From NCBI GenBank assembly GCA_019510535.1, contig JAEKKE010000084.1:1-34533 (forward strand): DNA of 34,533 bases, written 5' to 3'. The first letter of the stretch is position 1. The number at the start of each line of letters is the position of its first letter. The translations under genes were made by a program, and so were the position numbers. Below, one piece after another: positions 10,658-18,939 of the stretch. The notes under the pieces were generated by a model, which had not been told where the DNA came from, did not search any database, and worked only from the letters and a program-made list of their open reading frames with translations. Origin of the DNA: Acidobacteriota bacterium (lineage in GTDB: Bacteria > Acidobacteriota > Terriglobia > Terriglobales > Acidobacteriaceae).

Positions 10658-11653
10658 GTGACGATACAGCACTCAGAGATGCAGGAGGCACGGGCTGCCT
10701 CAGAGGTACGCCGCTTTTTGATGCAGCGCGGGAGTGGTGGTGTGGCTGACCGCACCTTTGCAGCCCTGATGCTGGGCTGTGCCCTGAGCATCTTTGCTAT
10801 CGTTGCCCTCATCCTGGGAATTCTGATCCTCCGCTCCAGGCTCAGCCTGCATGAGTTTGGCTTCAGCTTCTTTCTGCGTTCAGACTGGGATCCGGTGCGT
10901 GGCAGCTTCGGTGCGGTTCCATTCATCTGGGGAACGCTGGCCTCCGCCTTCCTGGCGCTTTTGATTGCGGTGCCCCTGGCTCTTGGCGTGGCAGTCTTTA
11001 TCAACGAGATGTGTCCCCGTGCTCTGCGTGCGCCGATTTCGTTTCTTACCGAGCTCTTGGCTGCGATTCCTTCAGTGGTCTATGGCCTGTGGGCTATCTT
11101 CGTCCTGGTGCCGATCATGCGGAGAAGTGTCGGGCCGTTTCTGAAGAAGTTTTTCGGCTGGACAGGCCTCTTTCATGGACCTAACTTCGGCATCGGTCTG
11201 CTGACGGCCAGCATGATTCTGGCGATCATGGTGTTGCCGGTCATCTCCTCCATCGCCCGAGATGTGATCAAGGCCGTGCCCAATACGCAGCGCGAAGGTG
11301 TGCTGGCGCTGGGAGCCACCCGGTGGGAAATGGTGCGTATCGGTGTGTTGCGCAATGCGCGCATCGGGATTGTCGGAGCCGTCATCCTTGGCCTCGGCCG
11401 GGCTCTTGGCGAGACGATGGCGGTCACCATGGTGATCGGCAACCATGCGGCGATTCCGAAGAGTCTCTTCGCACCGGCCTATACGCTGGCTTCTGTCATC
11501 GCGAATGAATTTACTGAGGCGACCGGCGACCTCTATCTCAGCGCGTTGATTGAGATCGGTCTGGCGCTCTTTCTCGTCACCATTGTCGTGAATGCCATCG
11601 CTCGTCTGCTGGTCTTCATGGTGACGCGTGGCAACACAGCGAGGGCGGTGTAG
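10658..11653 (+). CDS. pstC: Phosphate ABC transporter permease PstC
   Basis: Multi-TM; PVRGSFGAVPFIWGTLASAFLALLIAVPLALGVAVFINEM; ELLAAIPSVVYGLWAIFVLVP; ALGATRWEMVRIGVL; LGRALGETMAVTMVIGN. Confidence 0.93.
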   Translation: MTIQHSEMQEARAASEVRRFLMQRGSGGVADRTFAALMLGCALSIFAIVALILGILILRSRLSLHEFGFSFFLRSDWDPVRGSFGAVPFIWGTLASAFLALLIAVPLALGVAVFINEMCPRALRAPISFLTELLAAIPSVVYGLWAIFVLVPIMRRSVGPFLKKFFGWTGLFHGPNFGIGLLTASMILAIMVLPVISSIARDVIKAVPNTQREGVLALGATRWEMVRIGVLRNARIGIVGAVILGLGRALGETMAVTMVIGNHAAIPKSLFAPAYTLASVIANEFTEATGDLYLSALIEIGLALFLVTIVVNAIARLLVFMVTRGNTARAV

Positions 11654-11654
11654 A

Positions 11655-12524
11655 GTGCCACATCGTCCATCGCGTGCGAATGTTGGCCGCCGCCAGGCGG
11701 CCAATCACCTATTTAGCGTGCTGGCGATATTGAGCACGGTGCTGGTGATTGCTCCATTGTTCGCGATCCTGGTGTATCTGCTGTTTCAAGGTGTCCGCTC
11801 GCTCAACGTGGCCTTCTTTACACATCTGCCGCGGCCCGTGGGAGAACCCGGGGGCGGTATGGCCAACTCGATTGTCGGCTCGGGCATCATCCTTGCGCTA
11901 GCCAGCCTTCTTGGAATTCCGGTTGGCATCGGTGCAGGTATCTATCTGCAGGAGTTTGGTGGCGGCAAAACTCTGGCAAATGCGATCCGCTTTACCGCTG
12001 ATGTGCTGAACGGCGTGCCATCCATCGTGATGGGCATTGCGGCCTACTCGCTGATCGTTGTTCCACAGAGGCACTTTTCGGCGTTTGCCGCAGGCGTGGC
12101 GCTGGCCATCATGATGGTGCCGACGGTGACACGTACTACGGAAGAGATGCTGGCAACGGTGCCTAATGCCGTGCGCGAGGCAGCATTGGGTCTTGGCATT
12201 CCCAAGTGGCGCACGGTCATGACGGTGAGTCTGAAGACCGCTTCGCCTGGCATTATCACCGGTTGCATGCTGGCGTTTGCGCGTGTTGCCGGAGAGACGG
12301 CGCCGTTGCTCTTTACTGCCTTCGGCAACCAGTTCTGGCCCACCAGCCTGAATGAGCCGATTGCGGCGCTGCCGCTACAGATCTTTGTTTATGCGGTCTC
12401 ACCATATGACGAGTGGCATCGTTTGGCCTGGGCTGGCGCTCTGGTGCTGATTGTGCTGATTATGGTCTCCGTCACGCTGGTCCGGGTGGTGACCGGGCGT
12501 GGCATGCTCAATGGAGGGCACTGA
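11655..12524 (+). CDS. pstA: Phosphate ABC transporter permease PstA
   Basis: GGMANSIVGSGIILALASLLGIPVGIGAGIYLQEFG; DVLNGVPSIVMGIAAYSL; AALGLGIPKWRTVMTVSLKTASPGIITG; RVAGETAPLLFTAFGNQFW. GTG start at 11655. Confidence 0.92.
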   Translation: MPHRPSRANVGRRQAANHLFSVLAILSTVLVIAPLFAILVYLLFQGVRSLNVAFFTHLPRPVGEPGGGMANSIVGSGIILALASLLGIPVGIGAGIYLQEFGGGKTLANAIRFTADVLNGVPSIVMGIAAYSLIVVPQRHFSAFAAGVALAIMMVPTVTRTTEEMLATVPNAVREAALGLGIPKWRTVMTVSLKTASPGIITGCMLAFARVAGETAPLLFTAFGNQFWPTSLNEPIAALPLQIFVYAVSPYDEWHRLAWAGALVLIVLIMVSVTLVRVVTGRGMLNGGH

Positions 12525-13283
12525 GTGGGCGTCGGTATTGAAGTCGAAGACCTGAATGCGTGGTACGGCCAGACTCACACGCTGAAGGGCATCAATCTGC
12601 AGATTCCCGCCAACTCGGCGACGGCGCTGATCGGCCCGTCCGGCTGCGGTAAGTCCACCTTTGTGCGCTGCCTGAACCGCATGCATGAGACCAACCCGGT
12701 TGCTCGGGCAGAAGGAACGGTCCGCGTCGGCAATGTTGATGTCTACAAAGATGCTTCTCCAGTTGAGGTTCGCCGGCGCATTGGCATGGTCTTCCAGCGG
12801 CCGAACCCTTTCCCGACGATGTCGATCTACGACAACGTAGCCAGCGGCTTGAAGCTGAACGGATTCCGCAATAAGCGCGTGCTTGATGAGGTTGTCGAAC
12901 GTTCGCTGCGGCAAGCAGCGCTGTGGGATGAAGTAAAGGATCATCTGAAGTCCAAGAGCGGAGCCTCGCTCTCCGGTGGCCAGCAGCAGCGTCTCTGCAT
13001 TGCCCGAGCGATTGCCGTTGATCCTGAAGTGTTGCTGATGGATGAACCCGCGTCGGCGCTCGATCCGGTCTCGACCGCGAAGATTGAAGACTTGATCTTT
13101 CAGCTCAAAGACGAGTACACCATCGTCATCGTGACCCACAACATGCAACAGGCGGCGCGTGTGGCGGAGAAGACGGGGTTCTTTTTAAGCGGACATCTTG
13201 TCGAGTTCGATTCGACTCACAAAATCTTCACAAACCCGAGCGACAAACGGACCGAAGATTACATCACGGGCAGGTTCGGCTAG
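12525..13283 (+). CDS. pstB: Phosphate ABC transporter ATP-binding protein PstB
   Basis: [22 protein letters not shown]; Walker [18 protein letters not shown]; signature [53 protein letters not shown]. Confidence 0.96.
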   Translation: MGVGIEVEDLNAWYGQTHTLKGINLQIPANSATALIGPSGCGKSTFVRCLNRMHETNPVARAEGTVRVGNVDVYKDASPVEVRRRIGMVFQRPNPFPTMSIYDNVASGLKLNGFRNKRVLDEVVERSLRQAALWDEVKDHLKSKSGASLSGGQQQRLCIARAIAVDPEVLLMDEPASALDPVSTAKIEDLIFQLKDEYTIVIVTHNMQQAARVAEKTGFFLSGHLVEFDSTHKIFTNPSDKRTEDYITGRFG

Positions 13284-13434
13284 AGCATTTCTCCTAAAGA
13301 TGCAGAGCGGAGGCTCGGGGTCCCCAGCGAACTCGTTCGCTGGGGTGAAGTCTTGGCTGTCTGCGCCGTTTTCCGGCGAAGAAAACGGCATTCGCAGGTT
13401 TATCCAAAGTTACAGTATTAGGAGAAGTGCTCTA
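13281..13434. mobile_element. Short palindromic element with 17-bp terminal inverted repeats (MITE/REPIN-like, copy 2), filling the pstB-phoU gap
   Basis: Left end TAGAGCATTTCTCCTAA (13281-13297), right end TTAGGAGAAGTGCTCTA (13418-13434): inverted with one mismatch. Internal hairpins CCCCAGCGAAC-TC-GTTCGCTGGGG (13322-13345) and GCCGTTTTC-CGGCGAA-GAAAACGGC (13365-13389). Confidence 0.75.
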
Positions 13435-14100
13435 ATGCGTATCCGGTTTCATCAGAGTCTGGACGAGTTGAAAGAAAAGCTGCTGGTCATGGCGGGCATG
13501 GCCGAGCAGGCGATTCAGCGTTCCATTGAGGCATATCGCACGCGTGATTTAGAGATCTGCGAACTGGTCTTCAAATCGGAGCCGGCCATCAATCGGCTGG
13601 AGCGGGAGATCGACCAGGCAGCGCTCGACCTGCTCGCGATGGAACAGCCCATGGCCATTGATCTGCGGTTCATTCTTTCTGTCATTCGCATCAATGCTGA
13701 CCTTGAGCGCGTCGGTGACCAGGCTGTGAACATCGCTGTTCGCGTGCGAGAGATGGGGGCTTATTCGAATGTCGACCTCCCGGTAGACATTCCACGTGCC
13801 GCGTCCCTCGCTTCGGCTATGGTCCGCAAGGCGCTGCAGGCGTTTATCGAAGGCGATGCCGAGTTGGCACGTTCGGTGCTCGCGATGGACGATGAGGTGG
13901 ATGCGATGAACGACGCTGCCTTTACGGCGTTGAGCGCGCTCATCAAGCGTCAGCCGGAACTAACGCCGCAGGCCCTAAATGCCTTGATCATTTCGCGCAA
14001 TCTGGAGCGCGTCGGAGACCACGCAACCAACGTCGCCGAAGACGTAATTTTCTGGGTTCGGGGCGCCGACGTGCGGCACAAAGGGTCCGTAGCAAGCTAA
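13435..14100 (+). CDS. phoU: Phosphate transport system regulatory protein PhoU
   Basis: MRIRFHQSLDELKEKLLVMAGMAEQAIQRSIEAY; DLRFILSVIRINADLERVGDQAVNIA; NLERVGDHATNVAEDVIFWVRG. Start at ATG 13435 directly after the repeat element; the 79 upstream codons in the ORF track are not PhoU-like. Confidence 0.93.
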   Translation: MRIRFHQSLDELKEKLLVMAGMAEQAIQRSIEAYRTRDLEICELVFKSEPAINRLEREIDQAALDLLAMEQPMAIDLRFILSVIRINADLERVGDQAVNIAVRVREMGAYSNVDLPVDIPRAASLASAMVRKALQAFIEGDAELARSVLAMDDEVDAMNDAAFTALSALIKRQPELTPQALNALIISRNLERVGDHATNVAEDVIFWVRGADVRHKGSVAS

Positions 14101-14167
14101 TCGTTCTCTTTTGTGTAAGTTACAGGTGGATAACCATCCAAGGGTCTGGTCAATCTAACCTAGAACG

Positions 14168-16612
14168 ATGAGCCAGTTTGTTCGACTCCTCTCTCTTGCC
14201 GCACTCTGTGCTGCTACGGCGGTCCAGGCGGACCCTGCCCGCTTCGATCTGACCGGCCCCAAAGTCGATATCCGCGTTACGCGCGGCAGCCGGACGCTCC
14301 CGATCGCACAGGTTGCGAATCTGCAGCCCGGAGATCGGCTCTGGTTGCGTCCGGAATTGCCGGAGACCCAGTCCGTGCATCTGCTGCTGATTGCGGCGTT
14401 TCTGCGAGGCACCACCAACCCTCCACCGGATGAGTGGTTTACCAAGATCGAGAGCTGGAACAAGAAGGTGAAGGAAGAGGGAGTCTTCGTCACTGTGCCG
14501 AAAGACGCGCAGCAGGCGCTGCTCTTTCTCGCTCCTGAGACGGGCGGAGACTTCGGAACGTTGAAGTCGGCTGTGCGTGGCCGTCCCGGCATCTTTGTCC
14601 GCGCCTCGCAGGACCTGACGGAGCTTGGCTTCGAGCAGGCTCGCATCGAGCGTTATCTGGCAGGAATGCGCCAGATTCCGGCGACGAATGATACCAAGCT
14701 GCTTTCGGAGCGCTCTGAGGCTCTGGCTCGGACACTCGCTCTGAAGCCCAACTCCGATTGCTTCAACCAGCCGGCGGAGCAGCAGATCGTCTGCCTGACG
14801 CAGAGCGGGAATCAGACCCTGCTCGATGATGGCCATGGCGCCAGCATCGTAACGGAGCTGGCCAACAATGGCGGCGCCGACCTGGCCGGTGCTGCCGCTT
14901 CAACAGCGCCATTTGGTGGTGGCGCCTACAGCGCATACGTCGGTGCAGTGGTGGATCTGACCAAACTGCTGACCAACATGCATACCGCGCAGTACCAGTA
15001 CATTCCTGCGGTAGCGTTTCCTGATACCGACCACTTCAATCTCCGCCTCAATGCCGCTCCTTCGTTTCACAATCCAAAGTCGGTGATCGTGATTGCGCTG
15101 CCGGGCATTCAACCGACGAAGCTTCCACCGCTGCAACCGGCCAACCCGAAGGAAGTGACCTGTCTGCTCAAGCCGGAGGTAGTGCTGCATCTACAGAACG
15201 CGCCACTGGTCTTCTCGACCGGTATCGCCCATGACCTGGTGCTGCACGTAAATACCCAGGAAGGAAAGGATATTCCGCTGGTTGCCGATGCCTCCAAGGG
15301 AGGTCTCGTGTTGACCACTGCTGTGGAGGGACGGCGGTCGATGACAGATGATGACACCCCCTCGGCATCCAATCCTGTCCCCCCTTCACCTGACGGATTG
15401 ACTGGTACTGTCCATGGTCAGTGGGGTTTTGATTCCTTCGATGGCCCTACCTTGCCACTGCAGAATGAACCCGGCAAGGGCTGGAAGCTCGTGTCGGAAG
15501 ATGGCGTGATCGTCGGCCGCGAACACTCCTTTACTTTGGCTTCCACCGGCGCCGGTTGTGTTGAGAAGGTGCAGGTTGTCAGCGGTCCGAAGAAGATCAA
15601 TGCGGACTTTCAGCCCGGAGTTCAATCACGGCAGATCATTGCAAAGGCGGTACTCAAGGATGTGAATCCCGGCGATCTGCGGGTCGAAGTAGAGCAATAT
15701 GGCGACCAGCCGCCGCAACAGGTTGAGACCAAGGCCTACACAGAAGCTGCGAAACTTACTTCATTCAAGCTGCACGCCGGCGATACCACCGCCATCCTGG
15801 AAGGAACCTCTCTGGATCAGGTGCAGTCCGTCGAACTTAACGAGCTGACGTACGCACCTACCGGCGAACCAGACCGCATTCTGAACCTGGGTCTCCCGAA
15901 GGATGCCGCCGCACCGAAGCTCAAGGCGGGGGATGCGGCTACAGCCCATGCGCATCTGAAGGACGGGCGTACCGTCGATGTGCAGGCCACGGTCCTGGAG
16001 GCGCGTCCCACGGTGACCCTGGTGAATCGGTATATTACAGCGCCGAACGGTGGTACACCGTCGATTCGTTTGTCCAATAAAGATGACCTTCCTCTTTCAG
16101 ATAGGCTGACCTTCTTCTTGAAAGCAAACGGGAACTTTCCACGCAACCAGAAGATTGAGGTGGCCACTAAAGATGGATCTTTGAAGACGCAGCTCAGCTT
16201 CGAAGACGGCACGCTGGTGCTGCAGGACGTGTCCACCGCGATTGCGAACCTTGATCCATCAAAGGCGCTTGGGGCGTCTGCTTTCGGCAAGCTGCAGTTT
16301 CGCGCCGTGGGAGCCGATAGTTCTCAGGGAGACTGGCAACCGCTTGCCACACTGGTTCGAACGCCGACGCTGAAGGAGATTCGCTGCCCAATCGATGACA
16401 CCAAACCGTGCCATCTGGTGGGGAGCAATCTCTATCTGCTCAAGTCTGTAGCGGCAACCAGCAAGTTTGACAACGCGAAGGATGTACCGCCGGGCTTCGG
16501 CGACAGCCAGCTTGAAGTGCCGCGCCCCTATGGCACCGTGCTTTTCGTCAAGCTGTTGGATGATCCTGAGAGTGTCAACGCAGTCGCATTGCCGGTAACG
16601 CCGGAGTTCTAG
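14168..16612 (+). CDS. Large secreted/exported protein of unknown function
   Basis: 814-aa ORF with signal peptide-like N-terminus MSQFVRLLSLAALCAATAVQADPARF; extracytoplasmic beta-rich style; no family recognised. Confidence 0.7.
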   Translation: MSQFVRLLSLAALCAATAVQADPARFDLTGPKVDIRVTRGSRTLPIAQVANLQPGDRLWLRPELPETQSVHLLLIAAFLRGTTNPPPDEWFTKIESWNKKVKEEGVFVTVPKDAQQALLFLAPETGGDFGTLKSAVRGRPGIFVRASQDLTELGFEQARIERYLAGMRQIPATNDTKLLSERSEALARTLALKPNSDCFNQPAEQQIVCLTQSGNQTLLDDGHGASIVTELANNGGADLAGAAASTAPFGGGAYSAYVGAVVDLTKLLTNMHTAQYQYIPAVAFPDTDHFNLRLNAAPSFHNPKSVIVIALPGIQPTKLPPLQPANPKEVTCLLKPEVVLHLQNAPLVFSTGIAHDLVLHVNTQEGKDIPLVADASKGGLVLTTAVEGRRSMTDDDTPSASNPVPPSPDGLTGTVHGQWGFDSFDGPTLPLQNEPGKGWKLVSEDGVIVGREHSFTLASTGAGCVEKVQVVSGPKKINADFQPGVQSRQIIAKAVLKDVNPGDLRVEVEQYGDQPPQQVETKAYTEAAKLTSFKLHAGDTTAILEGTSLDQVQSVELNELTYAPTGEPDRILNLGLPKDAAAPKLKAGDAATAHAHLKDGRTVDVQATVLEARPTVTLVNRYITAPNGGTPSIRLSNKDDLPLSDRLTFFLKANGNFPRNQKIEVATKDGSLKTQLSFEDGTLVLQDVSTAIANLDPSKALGASAFGKLQFRAVGADSSQGDWQPLATLVRTPTLKEIRCPIDDTKPCHLVGSNLYLLKSVAATSKFDNAKDVPPGFGDSQLEVPRPYGTVLFVKLLDDPESVNAVALPVTPEF

Positions 16613-16619
16613 AGAAAAA

Positions 16620-16643
16620 GGGGTACGGCAAGCGCCGTGCCCC
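16620..16643 (+). terminator. Rho-independent-like terminator after the unknown secreted protein gene
   Basis: GGGGTACGGC-AAGC-GCCGTGCCCC stem-loop (one G:U) followed by TTCCTT. Confidence 0.6.
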
Positions 16644-16661
16644 TTCCTTGTATGCGGAAAA

Positions 16662-17129
16662 TTAGATTGATCGCTTCTCGCGATGGAGTAGCTCTTCGAG
16701 CTCTTCCTTGAACTCGCGCACATCCTTGAAATCACGATAGACGCTAGCGAAGCGGATATAGGCCACTGTATCCAGCTCTTTGAGGCGGGACATGATGAGT
16801 TCTCCGACCTCGGAGGTGCTGCGCTCGCGCTCCGGCGAGTCGACAACATAGGCTTCGGTCTCATCGACCACGCGCTCCAGCTTGGCCGCCGAAACCGGAC
16901 GCTTTTCGCAGGCTCGCAGAATGCCGGAAAGAACCTTCTGCCGGTCGAACTTCTCGCGGCGGCCGTCTTTCTTTACGACCATGTAGGGGATCTCGTCGAT
17001 GCGCTCATAGGTGGTAAAGCGCTTATTGCAGCGCTCACATTCGCGCCGTCGACGTATGGAGTCGGCTTCTTTGCTTTCGCGGGAGTCAACGACCTTGTCT
17101 TGCGTAAATCCGCAGTAGGGACACTTCAT
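16662..17129 (-). CDS. nrdR: Transcriptional repressor NrdR
   Basis: MKCPYCGFTQDKVVDSRESKEADSIRRRRECERCNKRFTTYERI, diagnostic Zn-ribbon start plus ATP-cone VVKKDGRREKFDRQKV. Confidence 0.97.
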   Translation of the reverse strand: MKCPYCGFTQDKVVDSRESKEADSIRRRRECERCNKRFTTYERIDEIPYMVVKKDGRREKFDRQKVLSGILRACEKRPVSAAKLERVVDETEAYVVDSPERERSTSEVGELIMSRLKELDTVAYIRFASVYRDFKDVREFKEELEELLHREKRSI

Positions 17130-17147
17130 CGGGATAACTTGATTTTA

Positions 17148-18083
17148 TCAAGCCGATGTCTCGGCTGCGTGCTCGCTGGCCTCAGTAACTTTACCGATAG
17201 AGATGCTTTCGATGCGCGAGAAGACCAGGCCGACGGGAATAATGCTGAGCGAGGTCACGATCAGAAGCAGGGCTCCACAGGCTGTAGAGGCCTCGATCGG
17301 CGCGCCATAAAAGGCCTCCATGGAGGCGGCGGTGGCGGCAATCTGGGTGAACCAGCCAATGACGGGAAGCTGCAGGAGCGATCCGCCGAGCGATGCGGCC
17401 ATCAACAGCATCACGCTGGCAAAGGTGAGTGTTCCAAGCTGCGGCGTATGTACGAACGCATGGGCCGTCTGCAGGTACGCTCCGGCGATCATCGCCCACA
17501 TGACGATGGAAAGGATGATGGTGACGATCAACGAGCCAACGCTGGGAATGGCGCCCAATCCGTCGCGGAAGCCAAGGATCTTTTCGGCAACGGTTTCACC
17601 GAGCCCCTCCGAGAGCCGGCCCAGAACTGCTTTGGCCATGGCTGCCAGTGCAGAACCGGCGATCCGAATGGCTATTGCGAAGATAGCGATTGCGATGGTT
17701 GCGGCCAGCGAGAACGCGCCAACCCGGACAAAGGTCTCGTGGTGCGGCATGTTCTTAGGCAGAAACAACAGTGCTGTCGAAAAGACGAGCGCTGCTGAGC
17801 CCAGATCGAACATGCGCTCCAGGGTATAGATCGCGATCTGAGGCGAGATCGAGGTCCTGGTACGCTTCGCGATGATGTAGGGCCGCGACAGGTCCGCGAG
17901 GCGTCCGAAGATGGCAACTGCGGTAAAGCCGATGAAGTGCGAGCCCGTCAGCGAGAGCGGTGAAACCTTGCGGAGTTTCCCCAGCAGGATGGTCCATCGC
18001 CAGGAACGGAAAAGATAGGTTCCCCAGATCAGGCCAACACCGGCAGCGACGTGCCTGTAGTCGATCAGGCGAAGCTGCCGCAC
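17148..18083 (-). CDS. Lysylphosphatidylglycerol synthase TM region / UPF0104-type flippase-like membrane protein
   Basis: Multi-TM protein with GTYLFRSWRWTILLG, FTAVAIFGRLADLSRPYIIAKRT, LERMFDLGSAAL, typical of the family; GTG start overlapping the end of the upstream transglycosylase gene. Confidence 0.72.
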   Translation of the reverse strand: MRQLRLIDYRHVAAGVGLIWGTYLFRSWRWTILLGKLRKVSPLSLTGSHFIGFTAVAIFGRLADLSRPYIIAKRTRTSISPQIAIYTLERMFDLGSAALVFSTALLFLPKNMPHHETFVRVGAFSLAATIAIAIFAIAIRIAGSALAAMAKAVLGRLSEGLGETVAEKILGFRDGLGAIPSVGSLIVTIILSIVMWAMIAGAYLQTAHAFVHTPQLGTLTFASVMLLMAASLGGSLLQLPVIGWFTQIAATAASMEAFYGAPIEASTACGALLLIVTSLSIIPVGLVFSRIESISIGKVTEASEHAAETSA

Positions 18084-18772
18084 AAACAGCGCGAAATCGA
18101 AGTGGATCTTCGACCGGAAGAGAGTTTACGCCGGTTGAATTCACGGATGACGCGGGCTACGTAGGCACGGGTCTCCCGGTAGGGAGGAATGCCATGATAG
18201 CGATCTACCGCTCCAGGACCAGCATTGTAGGCCGCCAGCGCCATGGCCATATTGTCGTGATAACGGGTCAGCAGTGTGTCCAGGTAGGCCGAGCCTCCAT
18301 TGACGTTTTCGCCAGGGTGGAAGCTGTTGTGTACGCCAAGCTCGCGAGCAGTGCCGGGCATGAGCTGCATGAGTCCCTGCGCTCCGGCGCGAGATACTGC
18401 GGCAGGCCGGTTGTTGCTTTCGGCACGAACGACCGCGGCCAGCAGGTCAGCGTCCACCCGATGTGTCGCCTCGGCTGAGGCCAGCAACTGGTGTAGCTCA
18501 GCGGGTGTCAGCGATGTCTCGTCTTTTGCCACTATTTCTTTCAGCTCCGGTCGAATAGACGGCGCCGGAAGCTCGAAGAATTCAGCCTGAGAGATGGCTT
18601 CCTGTGGAACTTCGAGGTAGCTCTGTTCGCTGGTGTAAAGCCGTACCCGGCCGGGCTCTGCCGCTGCTTCACGGCGGACGCAGTCCAGCGTAAAGCCTGT
18701 GCGCAGCGTGATGTGCTCGGCGGCAAAGGCGGTGGCGCTGAGCAGGCAGAGAGTTAGGACGCGGACGAGCAC
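18065..18772 (-). CDS. Lytic transglycosylase, SLT domain
   Basis: VRAESNNRPAAVSRAGAQGLMQLMPGTARELGV ... NVNGGSAYLDTLLTRYHDNMAMALAAYNAGPGAVDRYHGIPPYRETRAYV; N-terminal signal-like MLVRVLTLCLLSATAFA. Confidence 0.92.
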   Translation of the reverse strand: MLVRVLTLCLLSATAFAAEHITLRTGFTLDCVRREAAAEPGRVRLYTSEQSYLEVPQEAISQAEFFELPAPSIRPELKEIVAKDETSLTPAELHQLLASAEATHRVDADLLAAVVRAESNNRPAAVSRAGAQGLMQLMPGTARELGVHNSFHPGENVNGGSAYLDTLLTRYHDNMAMALAAYNAGPGAVDRYHGIPPYRETRAYVARVIREFNRRKLSSGRRSTSISRCLCGSFA

Positions 18773-18820
18773 TTGCTTAAGCCTACCGAATTTCGCGGGA
18801 AACGTCGCTTAAGAAAGCAT

Positions 18821-18939
18821 TTAGAACGGTTTTCCCGGTTGCTTGGTATTCCGGAAAGGGCGTGCAGCAGCGTTTTCATTGCGGAAAACGCCCACAGATG
18901 CGGATGCTCTGGACGAAGTCACCGGGAAAACGCTCTTAA
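18821..18939. mobile_element. Short palindromic element with terminal inverted repeats (MITE/REPIN-like, copy 3, reverse orientation to copy 1)
   Basis: Ends TTAGAACGGTTTTCCCGGT and ACCGGGAAAACGCTCTTAA are inverted repeats; internal hairpin GCGTTTTC-ATTGCG-GAAAACGC (18870-18891); its reverse complement aligns with 3967-4081 over the core GGGCGTTTTCCGCAAYGAAAACGC...TTCCGGRATACC. Confidence 0.7.

Noticed and set aside
13198-13434. Long N-terminal extension of PhoU in the ORF track
   Set aside because: It overlaps pstB and the repeat element; PhoU homology begins at MRIRFHQSLDELKEKL, ATG 13435, with a good SD.
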